Shown: piece after piece, positions 21,870 to 32,205 of the stretch
How the letters are laid out: each line of letters starts with the position of its first letter
Numbering within the stretch: the first letter of the stretch is position 1
Origin: Branchinecta lynchi
Taxonomy: Eukaryota > Arthropoda > Branchiopoda > Anostraca > Branchinectidae
Reading direction: 5' to 3'
Length of the DNA stretch: 64,000 nucleotides
NCBI GenBank assembly: GCA_023053575.1
Contig: JAKZAP010000007.1
Location: 17,513,508 to 17,577,507, forward strand
Translations under genes and position numbers: made by a program
Notes under the pieces: generated by a model
Seen by the model: only the letters and a program-made list of their open reading frames with translations
What the model was told of the DNA's origin: nothing
The model's database searches: none

Positions 21870-22410
21870 AAGTACAGGGGTAGATACGGTTAAAGTTTAA
21901 CCAAAAAGGGGTTAGAGAAGACAATCTAGTTGTTCACTTATCCAGTCAAATAGACTTGAAGACCCGTGAAAATGTGTTACTTCGTTGTTCCGGTATTTAC
22001 GAATAATCGATTTTCGTATAGTAGAATTATCTGACGGATTTGTGGTAACTCTAAGCGCGTGTACCTGTATTGTCTGCTTGACGAACTCGATTTATGAAAA
22101 ATTTGTTTACACGCAGTGAGCAGTCCACCTGGCACACTGTCGGCCACACACGGCCGTAGATATACCGAACGCCACTACTAGAGCAGATCGTGGAAAACCG
22201 TTCAGATTGAAGTTGCCCCCGTCATAGTAGAATTTCCGTTATTGGGACGGCCGTAGATATACCGAACGTCACTACTAGAGCAGATCGTGGAAAACCGAAA
22301 AATCTCTAAGCAGAATCCAAATAATTCAGTGTATTCAATGAAATGACAAGAAATTAAGTTGGCTTTTAAGTTGAACTTTAACTTCGAGGCCCATTATTAG
22401 TCAATCCATC
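21870..22410 (+). repeat. Dispersed repeat family E, copy 2, with internal 97 bp duplication
   Basis: Matches 16840-17180 over its two halves. A 49 bp block beginning CGGCCGTAGATATACCGAAC and ending ATCGTGGAAAACCG occurs at about 22151 and again at 22248 with one difference. This implies a recent local tandem duplication inside this copy. Confidence 0.6.
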
Positions 22411-22516
22411 AATAAAATTGGTCAAAACCAAATATCTTAGAGCTAGGAGAGCTCAGATTGATGGCCTAATTTAACGACGAATGCCTACTTGAGCCTACAG
22501 CAGTGCCATCTTTCAG

Positions 22517-22741
22517 GTGACTCTTCAGGTCCAGATGACGAAGAAGACGAAGGGGTGGTCTTGTCCGGGGAAGGAACGTGGCGTGAAACCCCTCCCTACT
22601 TGCGCAGTTCAAGTGGAGGAAGTGGACCCGGTTCTCTCAGTCCCGATATACTAAGGGATGGCAAGCGGATCCCCCGATATTGGAACTCACGAGATGGCTA
22701 CACGTGCCCTGTTCGAACCCAGTGCAAAACCTTTGGAAATG
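22517..22741 (+). CDS. Exon candidate 1 of a split gene: acidic, Ser/Gly-rich
   Basis: The frame is bounded by CCATCTTTCAG (ending 22516) and a consensus donor AATG|GTAAGT at 22741/22742. It is 225 bases, phase 1 at both ends. The product begins with an acidic run (DSSGPDDEEDEG), then LSGEG and SSGGSGPGS, then a basic stretch and a Cys pair in YTCPVRTQCKTFGN. Acidic residues next to Ser-Gly are the pattern used for glycosaminoglycan attachment in secreted proteoglycans, so an extracellular linker is plausible. An alternative acceptor at 22528 keeps the same phase. GC content and codon use stand out from the AT-rich flanks. Phase-1 symmetry matches the other plus-strand candidates at 23468, 41479, 46409, 46955 and 61890. 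The protein family is not recognised. Confidence 0.5.
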
Positions 22742-23467
22742 GTAAGTTCACTTCCCGTATCTAGAGAGAGATTGCAGCGTTCAGACAGTTCGACATGATT
22801 TTTCGAAATAAAAGAATAACTTCTTTGTGGAATTTGGGAGAAGACTTGGCAAGAACTCTGGAGCGTCGCAAAATTAGGTTCGAAAAGCGAAAACGGCGTA
22901 ACCTGAGTTTTAGGTGCCAATCAAGGGGGGGGGGCTGAAAGGATCGATGCCGCTAATGATATATGCTTCGAACCATAAACTTTTGAATCACTTGGTCAAG
23001 GTCTCAGATCTATCTATATCTGTGTAGGAACACACTGAAATCATTATAACCCATTTCTCGCATCACTATAAACCATCGCTGGTTCTCGATGCAATCGATT
23101 TTGTTTTTCTCAATTTTTGGCTGACATTTTATCGACACACCTCACATGCCACCCAATCAAAGGGATTGGGTGTATACTTTGGGTGTGTGTCGGGAGACGT
23201 TTTTTGGCATTACATATTACTCCAGAGAGCGAAAACCAGTTTTTCGGCAAAGGGGTCTAGAGAACTAGAAACGAACATGAATGCAAACCCCATCACTATC
23301 AGGTCCGCTTATGCCTTTAAACACTAAAATCTCATGATAGTGATAAGGGCCTTTCTGATAAAGTCCGAATTCGTGGAAAACGCTAATTCTTGGAAATGAT
23401 ATAAAATTTGTCGATTGTACGTGACTTGGAATCTGTGTCCTTATTTTTTCTTATCTGGCGAACATAG

Positions 23468-23713
23468 TCGTAGACACTGAGGAGACAGTTCGTGTCGTGT
23501 CATGCCAATCTTACCCGAGGGAATGCCTACTGGAGCTTCTTGGTGTACGAGTCTCTGAGTGCTTACCGGTCAACCACCGTACCTCATCTTGCAATCCAAG
23601 CCGGAAATTGATTGATTGTTTTTCAACCGTAGAATACGCGAGAGGGCGAGAGTATAAAATAAGGTTTGTGAGACTATTCAGGTTAAGTAACCTGAGGAAA
23701 GTTTCTTCCGTGA
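23468..23713 (+). CDS. Exon candidate 2: cysteine-rich segment
   Basis: After the acceptor CTGGCGAACATAG (23467; GTCGTAG at 23473 also works in phase) the frame reads VDTEETVRVVSCQSYPREC, LLELLG, ECLPVNHRTSSCN, KLIDC and a basic, beta-strand-like REYKIRFVRL. Joined to candidate 1 it stays in frame. Two donors are possible: phase 1 at GTGA|GTATGT (23713) or phase 0 at TTCC|GTGAGT (23709). C.. PREC.LEL and a 10-residue Cys spacing in CLPVNHRTSSCN recall the PDGF/VEGF cystine knot. However, the family's Cys-x-Gly-Cys-Cys core is absent, the first loop is short and the next Cys is two residues late. I therefore give only 'cysteine-rich, probably extracellular'. The frame itself continues to a TGA at 23869. 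Confidence 0.4.
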
Positions 23714-24351
23714 GTATGTACCTGGACAAGGAAATTTTTTTTCGGCGTCGAATTCGGGACCCAGACAGCTTGACAGGGAGTTTTATAGTGATACATTCTT
23801 TTTATTTCCTTTTTTGCAACCGAGTAGCAACTTTTTCAAAACTTTTCATACTAGATTTGACACCAGATTGATATTACATTTCCTTCTCCCTCGATGACAT
23901 TACATTTTTATTTTCCGTAATCTTTCCTTTTTTAATGTCATACAAACTAATAATATTTAAAATATAGTATTTGCTTGATTTCGAAAAATAATTCTGACAA
24001 TATTTACCTATCAATCTTTAAAACTACCAATAAGTTTTTCTTCATATTTCCTTAACCTACTCCTAAAATGTTATGTTTAAAACCTAATAAACCAAGAAAT
24101 AAAGTTTTCTACACTTAAAATTCAAGCAATCACATTTTATAGGTTCTAACAGGAATATTCTTGCTTCTTGGAGTTTACTTGGAGGAATCAGTTCTGAATC
24201 GGATTGGAAAATGTTAATCAGAATATTCATATTCTATAACACGAATCGACTCAATACGAGTTTTCGAGATAATGGGTTCCCCTACGCAGATGGAACTCAT
24301 CTGCACCCTCAAATCGAAGCCACTCAAACATTTTCCTCTGCAGTAACTTAC

Positions 24352-24455
24352 CTCCTTCAGTTTCCGTCTTGATGAATATGCGCCAACCTCTCTAAAATCG
24401 ATCCGGCGTCCTTCTATTGACAATGGAAACATTTTAGTTGCCTGTCCCATTTTTC
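24352..24455 (-). CDS. Putative coding exon, unknown protein
   Basis: Minus strand: acceptor GGACAATGTACAG before 24455 and a strong donor AAGGAG|GTAAGT after 24352. The phase-1-in, phase-0-out frame reads KMGQATKMFPLSIEGRRIDF and ends SSRRKLKE. The same frame is open through the donor and gives a Cys-bearing continuation (VSYCRGKCLSGFD), so read-through is an alternative. No family is recognised. Confidence 0.25.
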
Positions 24456-24499
24456 CTGTACATTGTCCACAAAAAAACACGTTCCACTTAGGATGTTGC

Positions 24500-26030
24500 C
24501 TGGTCGCGTAATTAATATCCTTCTTGGGTTAAGATAAGGTCCCAGAGCTTCCGCCAGGGTCCATTTCGCAAGCTTTGTTAATGGCCAAAGACCTGGGCGT
24601 CCGCCATGGTGCCTTACCCGGGAATATATGTCAAGTGGAATGTCTTGTAGTAACCTGCCTCTTCAGATGATCTAGAATAGAGTCCGGCGTCCGACGGGAA
24701 ACTGACCAGTGGATAAAGCTTTCGAGGGGCTTTCGAGTTGTTATTTTGTATGTATGCTATGATATATATTGCTCAAGGCTCGACGGTCATCACATACAAA
24801 ACAAAATACGAAAAAATACAAAACAAACAAACAACTCTTCCAGTAAATCCTAGCTACAAAAACTCTTCTCTATGCTTCCAACCTATCCGCAAAAACCTTC
24901 CAAGCTGCCTAGCCCAAACAAACTTTTCGTGAGGTGTTGCTCTCTCTCCGCCACCGGTGTACAATTCGGCACGGCACCGCCGGCCACCGACAAATTGGCC
25001 ATATTTCTGTTCAGCGCTTCCAAGCGGACTAGTTTCTGTTAATCCCCCATGCCTCACCGTCATTACTTGGATCAGACATGGTAAAATAGATCCACAGGCT
25101 ATTAAGTGGAAAACCTGTCAGCTGTGTCCTAGGTAATGGAGGTTTTGCATATGTTTCAGCAGTAGAAAATGAAAGCGACCCACTACCCTATGGATTCGAC
25201 TTTTTACTATGTCTACACAAGTGTTGGTTAGTCGTAGTAAAAAGTTTTGGGATCCCAAAAATGGTGATATGGATGGTAATAGGAACTCGATGCTCGGTGA
25301 TCTTACGGAGTAGTGTACGGTGCTCTGACTTTATCGACACCACGTAAAACAAGTTGCCCGCTGGAGTCATTCCCTCAAAAGCGAGGGTTGGAAATCAAGG
25401 ATTGTCCGAATTGTCAGTGAGAAAAGTTAATCACTTCCTTCAGAAAATATTGTCTGGAAAGCCTGAAGACATTGAAAATAATATTTATTAGATTGTTGGC
25501 GCATGAGTAGAAAGACTATCGGGGAAGAAGCCTTGACAGTTTCTTTGTCTACGTAGTAATTACTAGTAGGTTAATTACTCTACCTGTCCCGTGGCCCTAT
25601 TTATATTGGTTTGAGGAAATTGGCCTTTGAGGTTATATAGGCCTACTTGTTCCTGTCGTAGGTTTCTAGATCGAGCCGCTAAGAGTTAAAAGCGTACCGA
25701 CAAGGCTTGTCTCGCCCGTCAGATAGAAAGGCGCACATTACGCATGTAGTACTTGAGACTTGTAATTCTTGTAGCACTTGCTAGTCATTGGCGGTACTTT
25801 TTCATGTTCTCATTCGTTTGATGCGTGTAAAAACTCCTAAGATTGTATGCAAGACTTACGTGTGGAAAATAAATCTTAGTCTCTCACGTTCCAAGGCTTC
25901 CATAACTAATCCTTTGAACGAGTCCTGAATTGTAATGTCGATATTATCCCAAGAAGAAATGAAGTACAGTATAATTTTGTTTTGCGTGTTCGATTTGCTA
26001 CCAGATGTTTGCAATAATATACTGCAACAG
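24500..26030. other. No gene recognised; one isolated GGATCCC palindrome
   Basis: The longest frames (60-70 codons) lack splice context. At 25244-25262 GTTTTGGGATCCCAAAAATG is identical to a family A end but has no A sequence on either side, so it may be a leftover terminus. A GC-rich block at 24940-25020 (CACGGCACCGCCGGCCACCG) is unassigned. Confidence 0.4.
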
Positions 26031-26088
26031 AAAATTTCTCGAGACTTATCTAAAACACACTTGAAACTTTAATCGATTCAGCATTAAA

Positions 26089-26760
26089 GCACACCTCGAA
26101 CTAATACTGTTTAAGTTCCAGTATTCAAAACTATTTCTGTACTGTAAAACTAGGCTGTGCCTTTAAAAAAAGTATCCATAGCTTTGGCTGTTTTAAGCCT
26201 TTTCCCAGGTTCATTGACTTGTTGCAAAAACTTGGCAAAGTTCAGATAACCGGTTTTACGCATCACTAGCCAGACGCGCGAACACTCATCGGGAGCATAA
26301 TGTGCACGCTAAATCGAGAATCGTGGTAAGTCCAAAGATTAGTGAGGTATTGTCAGCGGGATTAGAGCGACCCCACGGGTTTTTTTCGTGCAGTAATCGA
26401 AACCTTTGGCCTTGTTCCCTTAGTTAAAGCACACCTCGCACTATTTACTGTTTATGTTCAAATATCCAAAACTATTTGAGTACTGTAAAACGAGAATCTG
26501 CTTTTAACAAATTATCCACGGCTTTGGTTGTTTTAAGCCTTTTTTCTAGCACATTGACTTGTAGCAAAAATCAGATAACCGGTTTTACGCATCAATAGCA
26601 TGATACAGTAATAATTGTCGGGAGTGTAATGCGCATGGAAAATTGTGAATCGTGGCATCTGCAAAGATTAGTGAAGTGTCGTTAGCGAGGTTAGGATGTA
26701 ACATGTGAAATTTGGTTTTAAAAATTAACGAAAGTAAAATGGAAAATAGGTTACATTGTC
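26089..26760 (+). repeat. Dispersed repeat family F, copies 2 and 3 in tandem
   Basis: AAAGCACACCTCG.ACTA at 26089 and 26427 starts two copies that share AATCTGCTTTTAA-type text, GGCTTTGG.TGTTTTAAGCC, GATAACCGGTTTTACGCATC and GTCGGGAG..TAATG. Between them (about 26393-26413) lies a 5'-end fragment of family A in reverse, ATCGAAACCTTTGGCCTTGT. Confidence 0.6.
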
Positions 26761-26885
26761 ATTTTAGGTACGAAGGGTCCTCTAATAACGTCTTCGTATG
26801 TTTGATAGTGTGTTAATTTTGGAAAGTAACATGGATTTAGTTCTATTCATTGACAAACTGGCTTACCTGTGTGACGTCATATAAA

Positions 26886-27175
26886 AGAAACACCCCGTGA
26901 AACTTCTCCTACAAGATCGTCAAGAGTTGAAAATCTACCTGGCAAGGAATATCCCTTGCAAAAGAACCTTCCACAAAAATAAGCACGCACAAACAAAATG
27001 TGACCAGAAGACATTTCCACGAAGTCCTCGCGAAATTTCTCTTACAATACCGTCTCGAGTTGAAAACCTCCCTGGCGAGAAATGTCCCTGGCATAACAAT
27101 ATCTACCCACAAAAAAAAGAACGAGCCCGCACAAATAAGTTGTCCCGGCAAAAAGGCACCTCCACATAGAAATGT
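26886..27175. repeat. Tandem duplication, ~136 bp unit
   Basis: GTGAAACTTCTCCTACAAG..CG and CGCGAAATTTCTCTTACAAT start two diverged units. Both continue with AGAGTTGAAAA/CGAGTTGAAAA, a GGCRAGRAATRTCCC phrase and CACAAAAATAAGCACGCACA-like text. The unit is not a multiple of three, so the frames that span it shift between copies, which argues against a coding tandem. Confidence 0.55.
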
Positions 27176-27194
27176 ACCCAAGAGTTTGATTCCA

Positions 27195-27262
27195 GTCACG
27201 GGGCAGACACTTAACTCATGGGCAATTTGGGCCCATTTGCCCATGCACATGGATGTCAACCA
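27195..27262 (+). repeat. Family C fragment with one palindromic core
   Basis: GATTCCAGTCACGGG and ATGGGCAATTTGGGCCC..TTTGCCCAT match the middle of family C. The remainder of the element is missing. Confidence 0.6.
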
Positions 27263-27371
27263 TTCGCATAATTTAACTGCTTGCCTCCTTTCCCAGGCAC
27301 GGTCCTGCGTAAGAAACCCCTGAGACTTTAAAATACGTTAGAAACAAATGCCTTAGAGTCTAAGGCATTTT

Positions 27372-27790
27372 AGAGGCACCTCGCACTATTTATTGTGTAT
27401 ATTCTAGTATTCTAAAATAGTTTAATACTTTAAAACTATACTTTAACAAATTACCCACGACTTTCGCTGTTAACCTCTTTCTCGAAGGCCTAACAAAGAC
27501 ACGGGCACATTTACATAACCGTTTTGTCTGACCAATGACCTTGTCACAAACCGTTGTCGGGAACATTGATCCGCATCGAAAATAGCGAAACACGGAAAAT
27601 GTAAAAATCAGTTACGTGTCGTTAGTGGCGGTTAGAATGTTCCGTGTGAAATTCAGGTCTCCGAGCTTAAGAATGGATGGACGAGTACGGAAGTAGGCTG
27701 CATTTAGTATGACCGGTTCGATGAGTTTTTTAAGGAAAATCTAATAGGTACAGTATCCGTGCTTAAAGTACCACTAGTACTTACAAGGAT
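27372..27790 (+). repeat. Dispersed repeat family F, copy 4
   Basis: GGCACCTCGCACTATTTATTG through ACTTTCGCTGTTAACCTCTTTC, CATAACCGTTTTGTC, then AAGAATGGATGGACGAG and TAGTATGACCGGTTCGAT. The last phrases are also seen behind copy 1 near 9050-9150, which sets the full length at roughly 400 bp. Confidence 0.6.
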
Positions 27791-27842
27791 AATTCCTGCT
27801 CAAAATCGGCACTCTTTATATTTTACCACGCAAACCTTCCTG

Positions 27843-28021
27843 CAGGCCCGTGTCCAGGAATTTATTTCGGTGGGGGGGGGGGGGGTTGCCTGCTGGTCGG
27901 TCAAATAAGTACAAAAAACACATAGATCACACGGAAAAGCGTATAAGAATGATTATTTTTTATGTTTCGTGGGGGGGGGGCGGGGTCAACCCCCTACCCC
28001 CCCCCCCTGGATTTGGCCTTG
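27843..28021 (-). mobile_element. hAT-type MITE, copy e
   Basis: Perfect 8 bp duplication CCTTCCTG at 27835-27842 and 28022-28029. Ends CAGGCCCGTGTCCAGG and CCTGGATTTGGCCTTG. The interior poly-G and poly-C tracts are in reverse order to copies a, d and k, so it lies in the opposite orientation. Confidence 0.9.
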
Positions 28022-28029
28022 CCTTCCTG

Positions 28030-28588
28030 TTATGTACTGTTTCTTTAATTCGCTCCATATGGGTTTGGAGCATTTTGTCATGCGTCCTCCGGCTGTGAGG
28101 ATTCCTCTTGCTCCTTTCCTCAAAGCTTTACCCTCCCTCTACACCAGGAGGTTTCGAGGAACGAAAACTTGCACACGGAGATAAACATGTGAGCAGCCCA
28201 TTAATTTTCATTAATTCGGACCTCTTTGAAACATCTTACATTCTAAAAAATATTTTGAAACCTTGAGAGTAGTATCTTCTTTCCAGGAACGATAAATTGC
28301 AACATCCATTACCTCCCTGAGCCATCTATCAGTATTTATTTTGAGGCACCACCATTAGCTTTCAAGCGATACCCGTCTTGTAACGCTCATTTGAGATCTG
28401 AGACTCTAGCCAATTAAAGTAATTGTCACAAGTTGCAGTGATCCATGAAAGGCCAAGATTGCTTACCACCCCGTCAAGGGTTCCACAGTGGTGCTTCTGG
28501 ATTTACAAGATCCTTTGCCTCCGGTCATGGGTCCAGGGTAGCACACTTGTCTTGCAAGTATCTTTCAGCCCATGGTGACTGCAAATCA
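28030..28588. other. No gene recognised
   Basis: Unique sequence. A short frame crossing from the MITE to 28184 is a by-product. The stretch 28440-28560 has slightly higher GC but no splice-bounded frame. Confidence 0.4.
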
Positions 28589-28680
28589 TAATTGACATCA
28601 TTAAACTGACGGCTTTATTCCAGCGACATTTCGGCCCTTCTTTGCAAGAGTCCTCCTCAGGCTCAAGGTAGAACAAGTGA
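28589..28680 (-). repeat. Repeat family G, copy 1 (inverted)
   Basis: Minus strand CCTTGAGCCTGAGGAGGACT..CTTGCAAAGAAGGGCCGAAATGTCGC, i.e. the family hairpin with G at the variable core position. It directly abuts family C copy 2. Confidence 0.6.
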
Positions 28681-30040
28681 GCAAGCGCTCAAACGTGGAG
28701 TGTGAAAGTAAAATGTGTATCACATCTTATATACAAACAGCGGTAGCACCAAAACATTTCAGATCCGGAATAACCAAACGAGTGTTAATGTCCGACTTTA
28801 AATTTTCAGTTCAGTTCAGTTTTATTAACTTCAAAAATAAACGAAAAAAAAAGTTTTGACCGCTACGAAGCTCCATGGCCCGTTACGTAGGGGTTAATAC
28901 CAAAGTAATCAACAAATAGACGAGTCTTCACGATTACAATAAAACCATAAAAGAACAGTTGAAGAATTTGAATTGAATCAAGTGACGAATTGTTTACATA
29001 AAAGCTTTTAATGTAAACAAACAGCATGTAGAAATACAAAGAGATCTTGAAGATCTTCCAAGAACGGTTTCAGTTTCAGTATTGAATGTCTTGCCAGTCA
29101 GTCCGAACCTTTAAACCTCTTTTCAGTTAGCACGGTAATAACAAGTGCAGTAAACCAAATCGTAGCAGCCTAATACCTTCGTCACAACTTCATTAAGAAT
29201 ATCATCGATCATATGACCGAACCGTCCAGTTTCCAAATTTTCATTAAGGATTGAAGTACGTCGAGTGGTCTTACTTGTTGCTGTTACACCAAAATCCACA
29301 TCTATACATATATATCCACAAGTATACAAGAGTTCAACTTGAGACCTGTCATGGAGGATCTTAAGTGATGTGAAATCTATGCCCAGCTGCCCGTGAACGG
29401 TAGGGCGGGGGCACGGGGGGGGGGTGGGTCCAAATTCGCATCTAGACCTATATATCCTCAAGTATGCCAACTTAGAGTTTGATCCCAGTCACTGGTGAAC
29501 CACCACATATATATGGTGGCTCAAGTCCACATATATATTCCCAACCCTAAGATCTAAAAGTACAAGGAATCTCATCGTCCTATCTCCAGTTTGTCGACTT
29601 AAAAACATTAAAAAAAAATGACAATCTGGTCCCAGTTGCCCCTTAACCAAGTGGGAGTGGGGTTTTGAACCCCCAAAAAGCAAAAAGAGACCCCAGTGCT
29701 CGCAAGCCTACCAAGTTTCAACTTGATACCTGTAGATTCCCGTCACGGGTGACGAACTTTACTCTTGGGCAATCTGGGCCCAGTTGCCCATGAACGGGAT
29801 TGGTCGGAGAGATCTAGAAGTACACTGAATTTCATCGTCCTATGTCCAGCTCTGGTCAAGTTATGAACATTTTTCACTGGGAAATCGTCCCAATTGCCCC
29901 TGAATCGGGTGGGTGTGGGGGGCGGAACCCTCAAAAGGCACAACTAGACCCCAATACCCATAAATGTACTAAGTTTGAACTTGATACATGCACTTGTTCA
30001 CGGGTTATAAGCTTCACAAAAAAACGGTGAAATCCGAAAA
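28681..30040 (+). repeat. Dispersed repeat family C, copy 2
   Basis: Collinear with 11230-12515. It holds palindromic cores near 29380, 29617, 29766 and 29880 with different degrees of decay; GGGCAATCTGGGCCCAGTTG at 29766 is the best preserved. It ends in CACGGGTTATAAGCTTCAC and CTACAGTGCTCGCAAGAGTG. Confidence 0.75.
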
Positions 30041-30138
30041 CCGAAAAATGCTACAGTGCTCGCAAGAGTGTATATAACAGTCCATTAAAAACGAACCTGT
30101 GATATTTTCCTCTCTCGTTTTTTTGCCGTCTCACAGAT

Positions 30139-30250
30139 TCGTTTTTGTAACTTGAGCCTGAAGAGGACCCTTGCCAAGAAGGGCCGATATGTCGATAGAA
30201 TAAAACTTAGCTGACGGATCCATTTATCGCAGTCAACTACTCGTGTCTTA
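30139..30250 (+). repeat. Repeat family G, copy 2
   Basis: GAGCCTGAAGAGGACCCTTG..CCAAGAAGGGCCGATATGTCG, then AGCTGACGGATCC and ATCGCAGTC, which are the family's downstream landmarks. Confidence 0.6.
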
Positions 30251-32119
30251 TGGTTTCCACCAGCCCAGACACTGAACATGATTAAATTACCTTAAAACAT
30301 AGCTTGGAGTGAACCAAGGTTTTCCATCTCATTGATGATGATCTATTTTTCGAAACGCACTCTCACCAGCATAAGGCCGAACTCGAGTCTCTCGTATGTA
30401 TCACATTGATCACAGACATCACTCCTCGGGATGACTTTGTATCAAGTGGGTATTGTCTGCTGGAGGATTTTGAGGCACTCCCAGTCGTACTCTCGAGTTC
30501 CAAGGCTTCCTCCTCCTCTCAGTATCTAACCAACGTCTGAAGGCGTTTGTTGACTCTGCAGCTACTGTTTCGTCTTTTGGGGGGGGGGGGGGGGAGCAAA
30601 ATTCCCCACATGATTTGGAAGACGATTCCCCACACGATTTCCTGTATTTGAATAAAATTTACTGACTGTCCGCGTGTTTTGTTTTTGTTTGGGGGAGGGG
30701 GGGGGGTCAGTTTCCAGGAGGTCGTTGACCAGGCTGGTGGAATGATGTTTGAGCACTTGGCTAATGCCCGGGGCATTGGCCAAACAAGCCCGGGGCTTCT
30801 GCCTATTCACTAGAAGGGGAGATTGACAGTGTTTCCGGCCCTGCACTTTTTTTTCTGGATTTTTCAGGGATAATTTTAGATTTTTTTCTCCTAAAAAGGC
30901 ATAAATGATTTTTCAAGGATACGCGAGATATTTTGCGATTTTCCTGTTAGAATGGAGAAATTTTGGATTTTTTAGTCTCAGATTCAGCTTTGTGACTAAA
31001 ACAACTGAGACAACTGATTAAACACATGCTTAGTAGGTACTTGCATGTTTGTCCAAGGCTTTTTAAAGATCCTTTAAAATAGATATAATCTCGAACATTT
31101 AGTCACACTGACGGACGAAGGAGTGATTGTGGCAGAAGAGGGATTTAGAAAGTGATTATTCGCAAGTTAGAAAGGGATTTTTGGGATTTTTTTTTACATG
31201 AAGTTTGGATTCTGAAAAAGGGTAGCCTAAAATGAAACACTGAAGGTTGAGCTCCACCTACTTACTTCGCATTGAATCCCAACAGTTAGATTTGTTTTTG
31301 TTTGGCTATTCCCCCTTTTTCCGGATTTGATGTCTGCAGCATGCAGTAGATGGCTCTAGAAAAATAATAATTAGTTCTTGACCAGGGAAAGCCGGATATA
31401 TCCGATTAAAAATATGTCTGCCGCGGGAGGAATTAAAAGAAGACCTCGCAAACAGAATCAAGCACCGAATAAGAGTGATTTACACGTATAATTATGAATC
31501 TGGTTCAATTGAATGTAACAATACGTTACATTACAGTACTTTAAATGTGCACTTACATTACATCACACTACGTTCGCACTGTTTTACATTTATATTTATG
31601 CATCTACCTTACATTACATTACTAAGTTTATCTAGTAAACCATACACCCCTGATTTTTGGACAGACTATGCCAAACGTTGGGTGTACCCATAGTTGTAAC
31701 AGCGACAAACAATGCTTATCTTATGCTGAATCAGTAGAACTCGGTTGAAAAAACAACCAAAATCTCCTGTAGCGCCCATCCCTCCGTGACCTTAATATTT
31801 CATATACACATTCAAATCCTGTTTACCACGTCACTTACAGTCTAATTAAACTTAGTTGTCTTACTTTGCCTCGTTACTTTTCATAAAATATGTTCATGTT
31901 TATATTTTATATATATTTTACAAATATTCCTCCCAGTCAGCTGTGATTGATATATTGGCCGTTCTTCTCAAGCTCAAGGGCCCTCTTCAGGCGGTTGCTG
32001 GAAATAAGAACCTGCAGTATCTAAATACGGTGCTATATGGTATATGTAGCTACAAACCAAAGAAGTCCCGTGCCAGGAAGTGCCGATAAATGTTACGGGC
32101 GTAGCAGGTTAATATTTCT
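30251..32119. other. No gene recognised; poly-G runs and a TTACATTACA patch
   Basis: Poly-G runs at about 30580-30595 and 30692-30708. At 31510-31640 ACGTTACATTACAG, CTTACATTACATCACAC and CCTTACATTACATTAC form a loose array like those in hAT-type MITEs. GGGCCCTCTTCAGG near 31978 looks like a decayed family G hairpin arm. Confidence 0.4.
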
Positions 32120-32205
32120 AGCTACAGCCTAAAGAAGACCCTTGCCAAGAAGGGCCGAAATGTCGCTGAAGTAGATCTCAAGCTGACTTATTCGTTTGGT
32201 GCCAT
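32120..32205 (+). repeat. Repeat family G, copy 3
   Basis: CTAAAGAAGACCCTTGCCAAG and AAGGGCCGAAATGTCGCTG keep the hairpin, but the core CTGA has mutated to CTAA. AGCTGACTTATTCGTTTGG follows. Confidence 0.6.

Noticed and set aside
26886..27323. Overlapping 90-116 codon frames
   Set aside because: Explained by a 136 bp tandem duplication whose period is not a multiple of three; frames shift between units.
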